From NCBI GenBank assembly GCA_003229995.1, contig QIGJ01000309.1, forward strand, positions 1 through 8,379: a DNA stretch of 8,379 nt, written 5' to 3'. Below are positions 1 through 6,187 of the stretch, one piece after another (the first letter of the stretch is position 1; each line of letters begins with the position of its first letter). Origin of the DNA: Gammaproteobacteria bacterium. Lineage in GTDB: Bacteria; Pseudomonadota; Gammaproteobacteria; SZUA-152. The notes below the pieces were generated by a model that was not told the origin of the DNA, ran no database searches, and was given only the letters and a program-made list of their open reading frames with translations. The translations under genes were made by a program, and so were the position numbers.

Positions 1-1
1 C

Positions 2-136
2 ATTTTTTATAATCGTATTCAGATTGATTATGAAGACTTCCGTGATTTACGAGTCACCGGTGTCACTCCAGGGACTGAGCCCTTATACAGTTTATCGGCG
101 GATATATTCCGTATATTTGTATCGGTCTGGTATTGA
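2..136 (+). CDS. C-terminal end of an outer-membrane beta-barrel protein (partial)
   Basis: An open frame enters at the left edge and ends at TGA 134-136, giving 44 residues of a gene that starts outside the window. The tail is amphipathic, with hydrophobic or aromatic residues alternating toward the end, and it finishes on Tyr (FRIFVSVWY). This is the usual signature of the last strand of an outer-membrane beta-barrel recognised by BamA. The segment EPLYSLSADIF before it recalls the end of DUF3570-type barrels, but that match is from memory and weak. The following exported gene starts 54 bases downstream with no obvious terminator between, so the two may be co-transcribed. Barrel family and function cannot be settled from 44 residues. 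Confidence 0.6.
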   Translation: MFYNRIQIDYEDFRDLRVTGVTPGTEPLYSLSADIFRIFVSVWY

Positions 137-190
137 GTGTAATTAAGTCAAACCATTATTGATGTGATGATGCTTGAACTGAGATTAAAG

Positions 191-526
191 ATGAAAAATA
201 TCAAATTGAATCAATGGATGTGCCTGCTGCTTTTCTGTGTGTTGCCTTTAGCGGCTTTTGCAGTAGATGCTGCGCCAATTGGCGGTACTTCTGATGTTCT
301 CCAGTCAGTACCAGAATCCACAATAGCAGAACCGGCAGTTGAAAAACCCGTAATGGCAGAACCAGTAACACCAGCGTCACCACAGGTGAAAAATAACCCG
401 GAAGTTAGTGATAAACGTACACTGGATGATCGGGTGCAAGCGCTGAAAAAAGAGGTAAAGAGCCTGAATCGTGATCTCTTTATTCTTGAAGAGGAATTAC
501 TGTTTCCTTCCAGCACACAAGTATAG
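191..526 (+). CDS. 5' part of a small exported coiled-coil protein (frame broken at its end)
   Basis: ATG 191 is preferred over upstream in-frame ATGs at 164-170 because GAG at 181-183 lies 7 bases before it and because it gives a compact signal peptide: MKNIK, a hydrophobic core (CLLLFCVLPLAAF), and a likely cleavage near AFA-VDA. The mature part has a Pro/Ala/Glu/Val-rich linker (about residues 30-70), then a charged helix, DDRVQALKKEVKSLNRDLF, likely a short coiled coil, and ends LEEELLFPSSTQV before TAG 524-526. In the family as I remember it, this helix is followed without interruption by a beta-rich domain, which is found here in another frame (520-843). Homologues are often labelled 'AraC family regulator', but nothing here resembles a DNA-binding domain. 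The role is unknown, presumably periplasmic and linked to the TPR proteins encoded downstream. Confidence 0.7.
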   Translation: MKNIKLNQWMCLLLFCVLPLAAFAVDAAPIGGTSDVLQSVPESTIAEPAVEKPVMAEPVTPASPQVKNNPEVSDKRTLDDRVQALKKEVKSLNRDLFILEEELLFPSSTQV

Positions 527-579
527 ATGTTGGCGAGTTTTTTAAACTGGATTCAGTACAACTTAAAATTGATGACAAA

Positions 580-843
580 GTGGTAGCGAACCATCTTTAC
601 ACGAAACGTGAATTGGGTGCGTTGAAACGAGGAGGTGTGCAGCGTTTATACATTGGCAACGTTAAATCCGGCGAGCATGAATTGATCGCCACTTTTCGGG
701 GGCCGGGGCCGAATGACCGGGAGTATCGCCGTGGTACTACGATGAAATTCAAAAAAGGCTCTGCGGCCAAATTTATGGAGCTTAAGATTGTGGATGTGAC
801 ACAAAAATTACAACCAGAATTTGTCGTCAAAGAATGGGAATGA
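580..843 (+). CDS. 3' part of the same small exported protein (beta-rich domain, out of frame with its signal peptide)
   Basis: An 87-codon frame starts formally at GTG 580, but the same frame is open and reads sensibly from about 520 (SIDVGEFFKLDSVQLKIDD, then VVANHLYT). Coding therefore extends upstream of the GTG and meets the preceding gene fragment. No purine-rich ribosome site precedes GTG 580, and the piece has no signal peptide, so independent translation would leave a periplasmic domain in the cytoplasm. Recognisable elements are VVANHLYTKRE, GGVQRLYIGNVKSGEHEL, a D-REYRRGTTMKFKKG strand pair, and the end LQPEFVVKEWE. The pattern is an all-beta, PEGA/Ig-like small domain. The next gene starts 5 bases after the stop. 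It is listed separately because the frame is open, but it is most likely one half of a single broken gene. Confidence 0.55.
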   Translation: MVANHLYTKRELGALKRGGVQRLYIGNVKSGEHELIATFRGPGPNDREYRRGTTMKFKKGSAAKFMELKIVDVTQKLQPEFVVKEWE

Positions 844-848
844 GTTAG

Positions 849-2834
849 TTGGGATTGATCGTGTTCTTTTCAAAACCATTTCGTTTTTTGGTGCCATCAT
901 TTATAACCGGGCTGGGCATGCTGGTTTTTCCGTTGACCCTGTCCGCTGCACCGCTTCCCGCTGCGGTGAAAGACCCACATTACGGTGCAGTACTCTATGA
1001 GTTTTACCAGCAAAATTATTTTTCAGCTGCCGTTAGCCTGTTAACAGCACAACAGTTAAAACGGCTGAAACACCATGATGCAGACAGTGAGTTATTGCTG
1101 GGTGGTTTATACCTTTCGTATGGCTTGCATTCGGATGCTGAAAAAATCTTCACAAAATTGATTGATGATGCCGTTGCGCCTGAAGTGCGCGACAGAGCTT
1201 GGTTTTATCTGGGGAAAATCCGCTATCAAAAACAATTGTTTACTGAGGCTGAAACCGCGTTGTCGCGAGTGGGAGATGCGCTTGATGAGTCCTTGCAGGA
1301 GGAGTTCCGCATTCTGAAGGCCAATTTGTTGATGGCGCAGGAAAAATATACAGGGGCGGCAATAGCATTACAGGGTTTGGTCGAAAATGAGGGTGAGCAA
1401 AAAGCCAATTATGCGCGCTTTAATCTGGGAGTGGCGCTGATTCGTGCCAGCCGTGAAAACGGTGGTAAAAACGACGAACAGGAAAAAGGTGATCGTGAAA
1501 AAGGCGATCATGAAAAAGATAATCGTGAAGAAATAGGTATGAACCTGTTGCGTGAGGTCGCCGAACTAAAGTCCAATGTCAGTGATCAAAAGGCATTACG
1601 TGACAAAGCCAATCTTGTTCTGGGTTTTTCATTGATTGATACCATGCCGGCAGTGGCAAAGCATTTTTTACAGCGTGTGCGCTTGCAGGGGCCATTTTCG
1701 AACAAGGCTCTGCTGGGTCTGGGTTGGGCCGAGGTGAAACTGCAACGTTACGAGGCAGCACTGGTAGCATGGGAGGAGTTGGCAACACGCGAAAGAACCG
1801 ATCCTGCTGTTTTTGAAGCTTTGTTGGGCAGAGGTAATGCCCTGGAGCGTTTGCGTGCATTTCCGCAGGCCATGCAGTCTTATAAAAATGCGATTGCTAT
1901 TTTTGAGCGGGAGTTGGACGCACTGAATAATACGGTGGTGGCAGTGAAGGCAGGGCGTTTGTGGACGGATTTGTTGGCACAGGTATCACGTAATGAAATG
2001 GGTTGGTTTTGGGAAGCTGAATTATTGCCGGATACGCCCGAGGCGCGATATTTACTGGTGGTGATGGCCGAGCATGGTTTTCACGAGGCGATTAAAAATT
2101 TGCGTGATCTTTGGTTTTTGGACAAGAACCTGAGTCGCTGGACGATCGAAGTGCCCGCGTTTGAAGATATGTTGGCGTTGCGACGCGCCACCTATGAAGC
2201 GCAACTTGATAAATTGACACCAGAGCAAACGCTGAGTCATGCACAGGATGTGCGTATCAGTCGCGACATTTATGCCGATGAATTGGTGCGTATTGGTGAA
2301 ACAAAAGATGTTTTTGCGTTATTGACAGGAAAAGAAAAAAAGCTGATGGAACGTTTGAGCAAAGTGGAAGAGCGCATTTGGCAGTTATCAAATCAACCAG
2401 GGCAGCATCTCAAGCGTTTGGACCATTATCGTGATCGTTATCGTGTGTACAAGGGTCTGTTGGATTATGAGGTTGAAACCACCTATGCCATTCGTTTTCA
2501 GCAAGTGAGAAAAAACCTGAATTCACTGGATGCAGTATTGGAAGAGACGTTGCAACAACAAAATTCATTACAGCGGGCGCGAGGCAGTGCCCCGGTAAAT
2601 TTTGATGCTTACGAAAAAATCATCAGCAACAAGTATCAACGCATTGCATCATTGCGTAAAGAAATCAAAGCCGCCTTTGATGAACAGCAGCTTCAGTTAC
2701 AGGAAATGGTGGATCTTGAACTTGATATATTACGTGCGCGACTGGTGGATTATCTGGATCAGGCAAGATTCTCCCTGGCACATTTACAAGATTTGGCTGC
2801 CGATGCGGCTGAGTCGGGCAAGGAACTGAAATGA
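849..2834 (+). CDS. Exported tetratricopeptide-repeat (TPR) protein
   Basis: A 661-residue protein. The start lies between an in-frame stop (846-848) and the hydrophobic segment: TTG 849 (GGGAA at 836-840, 8-base spacing), TTG 855 or GTG 861 (GGGA at 851-854, 6-base spacing). I keep 849, but 861 is nearly as good. Residues about 9-33 are a signal peptide, with probable cleavage at LSA-APLPA, so the protein is periplasmic. Helix-turn-helix TPR-like units run at about 48-72, 83-106, 117-142, 153-178, 286-310 and 322-350. A very charged insertion at 209-228 consists of pentapeptide repeats. The last 180 or so residues are long charged helices, probably coiled coil. TPR proteins serve as assembly scaffolds. 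The ATGA overlap with the next gene implies coupled translation. A distant relation to periplasmic TPR proteins of Glt/Nfs machines is possible but unproven. Confidence 0.85.
   Translation: MGLIVFFSKPFRFLVPSFITGLGMLVFPLTLSAAPLPAAVKDPHYGAVLYEFYQQNYFSAAVSLLTAQQLKRLKHHDADSELLLGGLYLSYGLHSDAEKIFTKLIDDAVAPEVRDRAWFYLGKIRYQKQLFTEAETALSRVGDALDESLQEEFRILKANLLMAQEKYTGAAIALQGLVENEGEQKANYARFNLGVALIRASRENGGKNDEQEKGDREKGDHEKDNREEIGMNLLREVAELKSNVSDQKALRDKANLVLGFSLIDTMPAVAKHFLQRVRLQGPFSNKALLGLGWAEVKLQRYEAALVAWEELATRERTDPAVFEALLGRGNALERLRAFPQAMQSYKNAIAIFERELDALNNTVVAVKAGRLWTDLLAQVSRNEMGWFWEAELLPDTPEARYLLVVMAEHGFHEAIKNLRDLWFLDKNLSRWTIEVPAFEDMLALRRATYEAQLDKLTPEQTLSHAQDVRISRDIYADELVRIGETKDVFALLTGKEKKLMERLSKVEERIWQLSNQPGQHLKRLDHYRDRYRVYKGLLDYEVETTYAIRFQQVRKNLNSLDAVLEETLQQQNSLQRARGSAPVNFDAYEKIISNKYQRIASLRKEIKAAFDEQQLQLQEMVDLELDILRARLVDYLDQARFSLAHLQDLAADAAESGKELK
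1473..1532 (+). repeat. Four imperfect 15-bp tandem units coding a charged pentapeptide linker
   Basis: Within the TPR gene, four consecutive 15-bp units encode DEQEK, GDREK, GDHEK and DNREE. Units two and three (1488-1502 and 1503-1517) differ at only two bases. The repeat keeps frame and lies between TPR-like helices, so it is probably a flexible, hydrophilic surface loop that expanded by slippage. Confidence 0.8.
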
Positions 2835-5773
2835 TAGCGCAGCGTCTACAGTCCCGTTGGACAGTATTACTGCTGGTGGTTTTATTATTGCTGTTATCAG
2901 CCTGTGCCGGTAAAAAAAACATCGACGAAGATCCCACTATTGCATTACTGGCTGAACGGGCTGCAAAAATTGAACCGCTGATGTTACCGCCATTGTCACG
3001 CAGTGATGTGCAACGTACCTATGAAGAACTTGCAAGAACCACCAATAATGGTGCGTTACGCGCGATTGCCTTGCAGCGTCTGGCTGATTTGTCGCTGGAA
3101 GATAAACAAGCTGAATTGGCGGGTGAAAATGAGCCAACGATAATATCCACAGAAACGAAAAAAACGGAAAAAACGGATAATGCCCAGGTGGCGGCCAGTG
3201 CGGCACAAAATGAAGCCGATGCGGCAGAGCGTGAGGCGACATTAAATCAGGACATCATCGAACAGCCTGAATCAGAAAATATGGGCAGTGCTATTCATCA
3301 ATACGAACGCCTGTTAAGTCTGTACCCGGATTATGCCGGTAATGACCGGGTGATGTATCAACTGGCTCGTGCGTATGAGCTTAATGGAGACCTGGAGAAG
3401 ACACTGAGTGTGTTGAACCAGTTGGTGATCAAGTTTCCCAATAAAATAAATCTTGCCGAGCTACAATTTCGACGTGGTGAAATTTTGTTTACTTTCCGGG
3501 AGTTTGAGGCGGCTGAAAAGGCGTACAGCGGTGTGCTCGCACGGGGCGCGGCGAATGCCTATTATGATCGTGCCATGTTCAAACATGGTTGGTCGGTGTT
3601 CAAGCAGGGTGATACCGAACGGTCATTGAAATCTTATTTTTCGGTATTGGACAGCAATTTCGCGGGTGGCCGCAAACTGGATGATTTTTCCCGCAGTGAA
3701 CTGGAATTGCTGGAAGACACGTTACGCATTGTGAGCCTGTCTTTTTCCTATCTGAAAGGACATGAAAGTATCGCGGCCTTTTTTAAGGATTACGGCAAGC
3801 GAGACTACGAATTCCGTATTTATGAACATCTGGCAGAACTGTATTTAACACAAAAGCGTGCCAGAGATGCATCAGACACATTTGTGTTTTTTGTGGAACG
3901 TTATCCCCTACATCGCAGCGCACCGTTGTTTATGGTGCGGGTTATTGATATTTATCAAACGGCAGGCCGAAAAGATGCCTTGCTGCGTGCCAAGGCGGAT
4001 TTGGTGATGGGCTATGGTGTGGGCACAGCATTCTGGGAAAAACATGATCAACCATTATTGACACAATTATTACCACACTTGAAAAGCAACCTGAATGACT
4101 TGACCGGCTATTATCACGCGCAGGCGCAAAGCAGCAAAAAGCCGGCGGATTATCGCGTTGCTGCCATGTGGTATCGCACCTATGTGCATTCTTTCCCTAA
4201 AGAAAAAAACACGCCGGAAAAAAATATGTTGCTGGCAGAAAGTCTGTTGGATAGTGGCGATGTGCAGGCTGCCGCCGCAGAGTTTGAATACACGGCATAT
4301 CATTATCCATTACACAAACAAAGTGCTGAAGCGGCTTATGCAGCATTATTAGCGCACCGTGCGCAGGTAAAATTATTAAAGGGTGCTGCGACGATTGTGA
4401 AGCAAAAAAGTGCGATTGCCAGTGGCAAACGTTTTGTGACACATTTTTCTGAGGATCAACGTGCCGTCAACGTGATGTCTAAAGCGGCGGAAGAATTATT
4501 GGCATTGAAAGATTATCGCAATGCGGTGGGTACTGCACATTATGTCGTGGGCCATAAGCGGGTGATCAATGGGGCTGCGGGCACTGAAAAACTATCGCGT
4601 ATCAATTGGGCGATTATCGCTCAGAGTGAATTTAAACTGGGCCATTATGCCGTGGCTGAAACAGCAACCTTGAAGCGGTTGCAGCTTTCACCGGCAAATG
4701 ACAAGGACAGTAATGATCATATGGAGCGTTTGGCTGCGGCGATTTATAAACAAGGTGAACAGGCCAGAACTGCTGGTCATTATCGTGTCGCCGCCCGCCA
4801 TTTTTTACGTGTCGGCAAACTTGCACCTAAATCCAGTATTCGTGCCAGTGCGGATTATGATGCAGCAACATCATTGTATGCCAACCAGGATTGGGCCATG
4901 GCTATCCCGGTATTAAAGGCATTTGTGCGCACTCACCCACGTCACAAGTTGCGCTCCGGTGCGGATGAGAAACTGGCACTGGCCTATGAAAAAAGGGGTG
5001 ACTGGAAACGTGCGGCTGATTCGTATGAAGTTTTGTACCGCAATGAAACCGACAGCAACAAAAAACGTTTGTTGTTATGGCAGATTGCCGAATTTTATGA
5101 AAAAGCAAAACGACAGGACGAGGCTGTTGCTGCTTATAAACGTTATGTGATGGCATTTCCGCGTCCTTTTGATGAAGCGATTGAAGCACGTCATCGGTTA
5201 GCGACGATTTATCTCAATAAAAAACAGGCTTTGTCGCGTAATTTTTGGTTGGGAAAAATCATTGCGGCAAACAAAGAAGGCCCGGCCACTGATCGCAGTC
5301 GTTATCTTGCGGCAGAAGCTGCTCTGGAACTTGCTGGACCCACGTACACGGTGTATCGAAAAGTACGTTTGGTGCAGCCGTTGAAAGAGAATTTACAGAA
5401 AAAGAAAAAACTGATGGAAGAGAGTATTAAGGCTTACACGGATGCGGCGAACTATGGTATCGAGGCAGTGACTACGGCTTCCACATATCGTATCGCAGAA
5501 ATTTATAATGACTTTGGTCAGGGTTTGTTTGATTCGGAACGGCCCAAAGGATTGTCAGCAGAAGAGCTGGAGCAGTATGATATTCTGTTGGAAGAGCAGG
5601 CTTTTCCTTTTGAAGAAAAGGCCATTGATGTACATGTGGTGAATGCCCAGCGTGCGGTGGCGGGTGTTTATAACGAATGGGTCAAAAAAAGCTTCCGGGC
5701 TTTAAGTAAGCTGAGCCCTGTTCGTTATGCAAAATCAGAAAAAATGGAACAGGTGAGTCATGCAATTAAATAA
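2831..5773 (+). CDS. Large TPR-containing outer-membrane lipoprotein
   Basis: A 980-residue protein starting in an ATGA overlap with the preceding gene. The N-terminus is a lipoprotein signal: basic n-region (Q-R-L-Q-S-R), Leu/Val-rich core, and lipobox L-S-A-C with acylated Cys25. Ala26-Gly27 follow, so there is no Asp inner-membrane retention signal and outer-membrane sorting is expected. A hydrophilic Ala/Glu/Lys-rich linker (about 98-150) precedes many TPR-like repeats, clear at about 153-200, 208-240, 244-275, 330-358, 440-492, 635-663, 673-702, 711-738 and 747-776. Several repeats have the hydrophobic-F/Y-P ending of YbgF/BamD-type TPRs (LSLYPDY, VIKFPNK, VERYPLH, VRTHPRH, VMAFPRP). The C-terminal block (about 905-975: EEQAFPFEEKA, VYNEWVKKSF) is non-TPR and looks conserved. 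The likely role is a periplasm-facing scaffold at the outer membrane. Similarity in layout to the TPR lipoprotein GltE/AglT is an inference. Confidence 0.85.
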   Translation: MIAQRLQSRWTVLLLVVLLLLLSACAGKKNIDEDPTIALLAERAAKIEPLMLPPLSRSDVQRTYEELARTTNNGALRAIALQRLADLSLEDKQAELAGENEPTIISTETKKTEKTDNAQVAASAAQNEADAAEREATLNQDIIEQPESENMGSAIHQYERLLSLYPDYAGNDRVMYQLARAYELNGDLEKTLSVLNQLVIKFPNKINLAELQFRRGEILFTFREFEAAEKAYSGVLARGAANAYYDRAMFKHGWSVFKQGDTERSLKSYFSVLDSNFAGGRKLDDFSRSELELLEDTLRIVSLSFSYLKGHESIAAFFKDYGKRDYEFRIYEHLAELYLTQKRARDASDTFVFFVERYPLHRSAPLFMVRVIDIYQTAGRKDALLRAKADLVMGYGVGTAFWEKHDQPLLTQLLPHLKSNLNDLTGYYHAQAQSSKKPADYRVAAMWYRTYVHSFPKEKNTPEKNMLLAESLLDSGDVQAAAAEFEYTAYHYPLHKQSAEAAYAALLAHRAQVKLLKGAATIVKQKSAIASGKRFVTHFSEDQRAVNVMSKAAEELLALKDYRNAVGTAHYVVGHKRVINGAAGTEKLSRINWAIIAQSEFKLGHYAVAETATLKRLQLSPANDKDSNDHMERLAAAIYKQGEQARTAGHYRVAARHFLRVGKLAPKSSIRASADYDAATSLYANQDWAMAIPVLKAFVRTHPRHKLRSGADEKLALAYEKRGDWKRAADSYEVLYRNETDSNKKRLLLWQIAEFYEKAKRQDEAVAAYKRYVMAFPRPFDEAIEARHRLATIYLNKKQALSRNFWLGKIIAANKEGPATDRSRYLAAEAALELAGPTYTVYRKVRLVQPLKENLQKKKKLMEESIKAYTDAANYGIEAVTTASTYRIAEIYNDFGQGLFDSERPKGLSAEELEQYDILLEEQAFPFEEKAIDVHVVNAQRAVAGVYNEWVKKSFRALSKLSPVRYAKSEKMEQVSHAIK

Positions 5774-6065
5774 TCGGGTTTTTACACGTTGGGGATGGTT
5801 GATATTACTGGCATTTCTAGTTGTACCCGCTGTGGCCGAGGTCAGGCTGGAGTTGGAGGAAACCGAAATCACGGGTGCTCGTGAGTTGCCCAAGGTGTTA
5901 TACATTGTGCCCTGGAAAAAAACGGGACCGGATTCCCGTCCCCTTCCGATGAAAAGTTTGATGGATGAAGTGCTTGCGCCGATTGACATGGATGTGTTTC
6001 GTCGTCAGGTGCGGTATCATGAATTTGCCCACCAGACTCCAGAGCAAGAAACTGCCCCGCAATAG
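5760..6065 (+). CDS. Small exported protein translationally coupled to the TPR lipoprotein
   Basis: A 101-residue protein whose ATG lies inside the end of the lipoprotein gene (14-base overlap). It has a strong AGGTGA ribosome site at 5751-5756, unusually close to the start (3 bases). Residues 1-26 are a signal peptide (NNR-x-FTRWGW, hydrophobic core, cleavage at AVA-EV). The mature part begins EVRLELEETEITGARELPK, followed by VLYIVPWKK, then a helix with LMDEVLAPIDMDVFRRQV, and a polar tail. I do not recognise a named domain, though ITG-x-x-x-LPK-VLYIVPW looks like a conserved core strand motif. Position and export signal suggest a periplasmic partner of the two TPR proteins. It is the last gene of the run, as a spacer of about 120 bases follows. 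Confidence 0.75.
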   Translation: MQLNNRVFTRWGWLILLAFLVVPAVAEVRLELEETEITGARELPKVLYIVPWKKTGPDSRPLPMKSLMDEVLAPIDMDVFRRQVRYHEFAHQTPEQETAPQ

Positions 6066-6110
6066 CATTCACGTTTGCGCAGACGGGCGACCCGCACCGG
6101 AAGTATCCGT

Positions 6111-6116
6111 TATACT
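6111..6116 (+). promoter_or_regulatory. Candidate -10 hexamer upstream of the glycosyltransferase
   Basis: TATACT matches the sigma-70 -10 consensus at five of six positions, and lies about 70 bases before the glycosyltransferase start. No convincing -35 lies 16-18 bases upstream and there is no extended TG, so this is a weak call. Just downstream (6129-6147) is a 6-bp perfect inverted repeat, AATTCA/TGAATT, with a 7-base spacer, which could be an operator or chance. Confidence 0.25.
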
Positions 6117-6187
6117 CATGCAAAAAATAATTCACATAAAATGAATTCAGGCTGTTTGTGCGGCTTGATGCGGGAGCCACATTTTTA

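Larger units (their letters stand above)
191..843 (+). pseudogene. Whole frame-disrupted exported coiled-coil/beta-domain gene
   Basis: The fragments at 191-526 and 520-843 together make one family-like protein: signal peptide, variable linker, coiled coil, beta domain. They lie in different frames (a -1 shift is needed). The junction around 511-530 also seems to lack about 4-6 residues relative to the family as remembered (after STQV, before S-x-DVG), which suggests a small deletion whose length is not a multiple of three. No slippery heptamer is visible at the junction, so programmed frameshifting is not supported. It could also be a sequencing or assembly error. The rest of the operon is intact. 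Confidence 0.6.

Noticed and set aside
511..530. Programmed -1 frameshift site
   Set aside because: No X-XXY-YYZ slippery heptamer or strong following stem is seen, and residues appear to be missing at the join, which favours deletion.
580..843. Independent gene starting at GTG 580
   Set aside because: The frame is meaningful upstream of the GTG (from about 520), no ribosome site precedes it and the domain would lack an export signal. It is treated as the 3' half of a broken gene.
191..843. AraC-type transcription regulator (a common database label for this family)
   Set aside because: No helix-turn-helix is visible. The protein has a signal peptide, a coiled coil and a beta-rich domain, so it is exported.
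2937..3242. Minus-strand open frame of 101 codons opposite the lipoprotein gene
   Set aside because: Biased His/Pro composition with no signal or domain; it is an antisense shadow of a well-supported coding frame. The same holds for the other overlapping frames in 900-5700.
6084..6094. CGGG-CGA-CCCG mini-hairpin after the small exported gene as a terminator
   Set aside because: Only four base pairs, a three-base loop and no T-run, so it is not supportable.
6158..6187. Upstream GTG start for the glycosyltransferase
   Set aside because: No ribosome site, and the ten added residues are non-conserved. ATG 6188 has GGGAG upstream.
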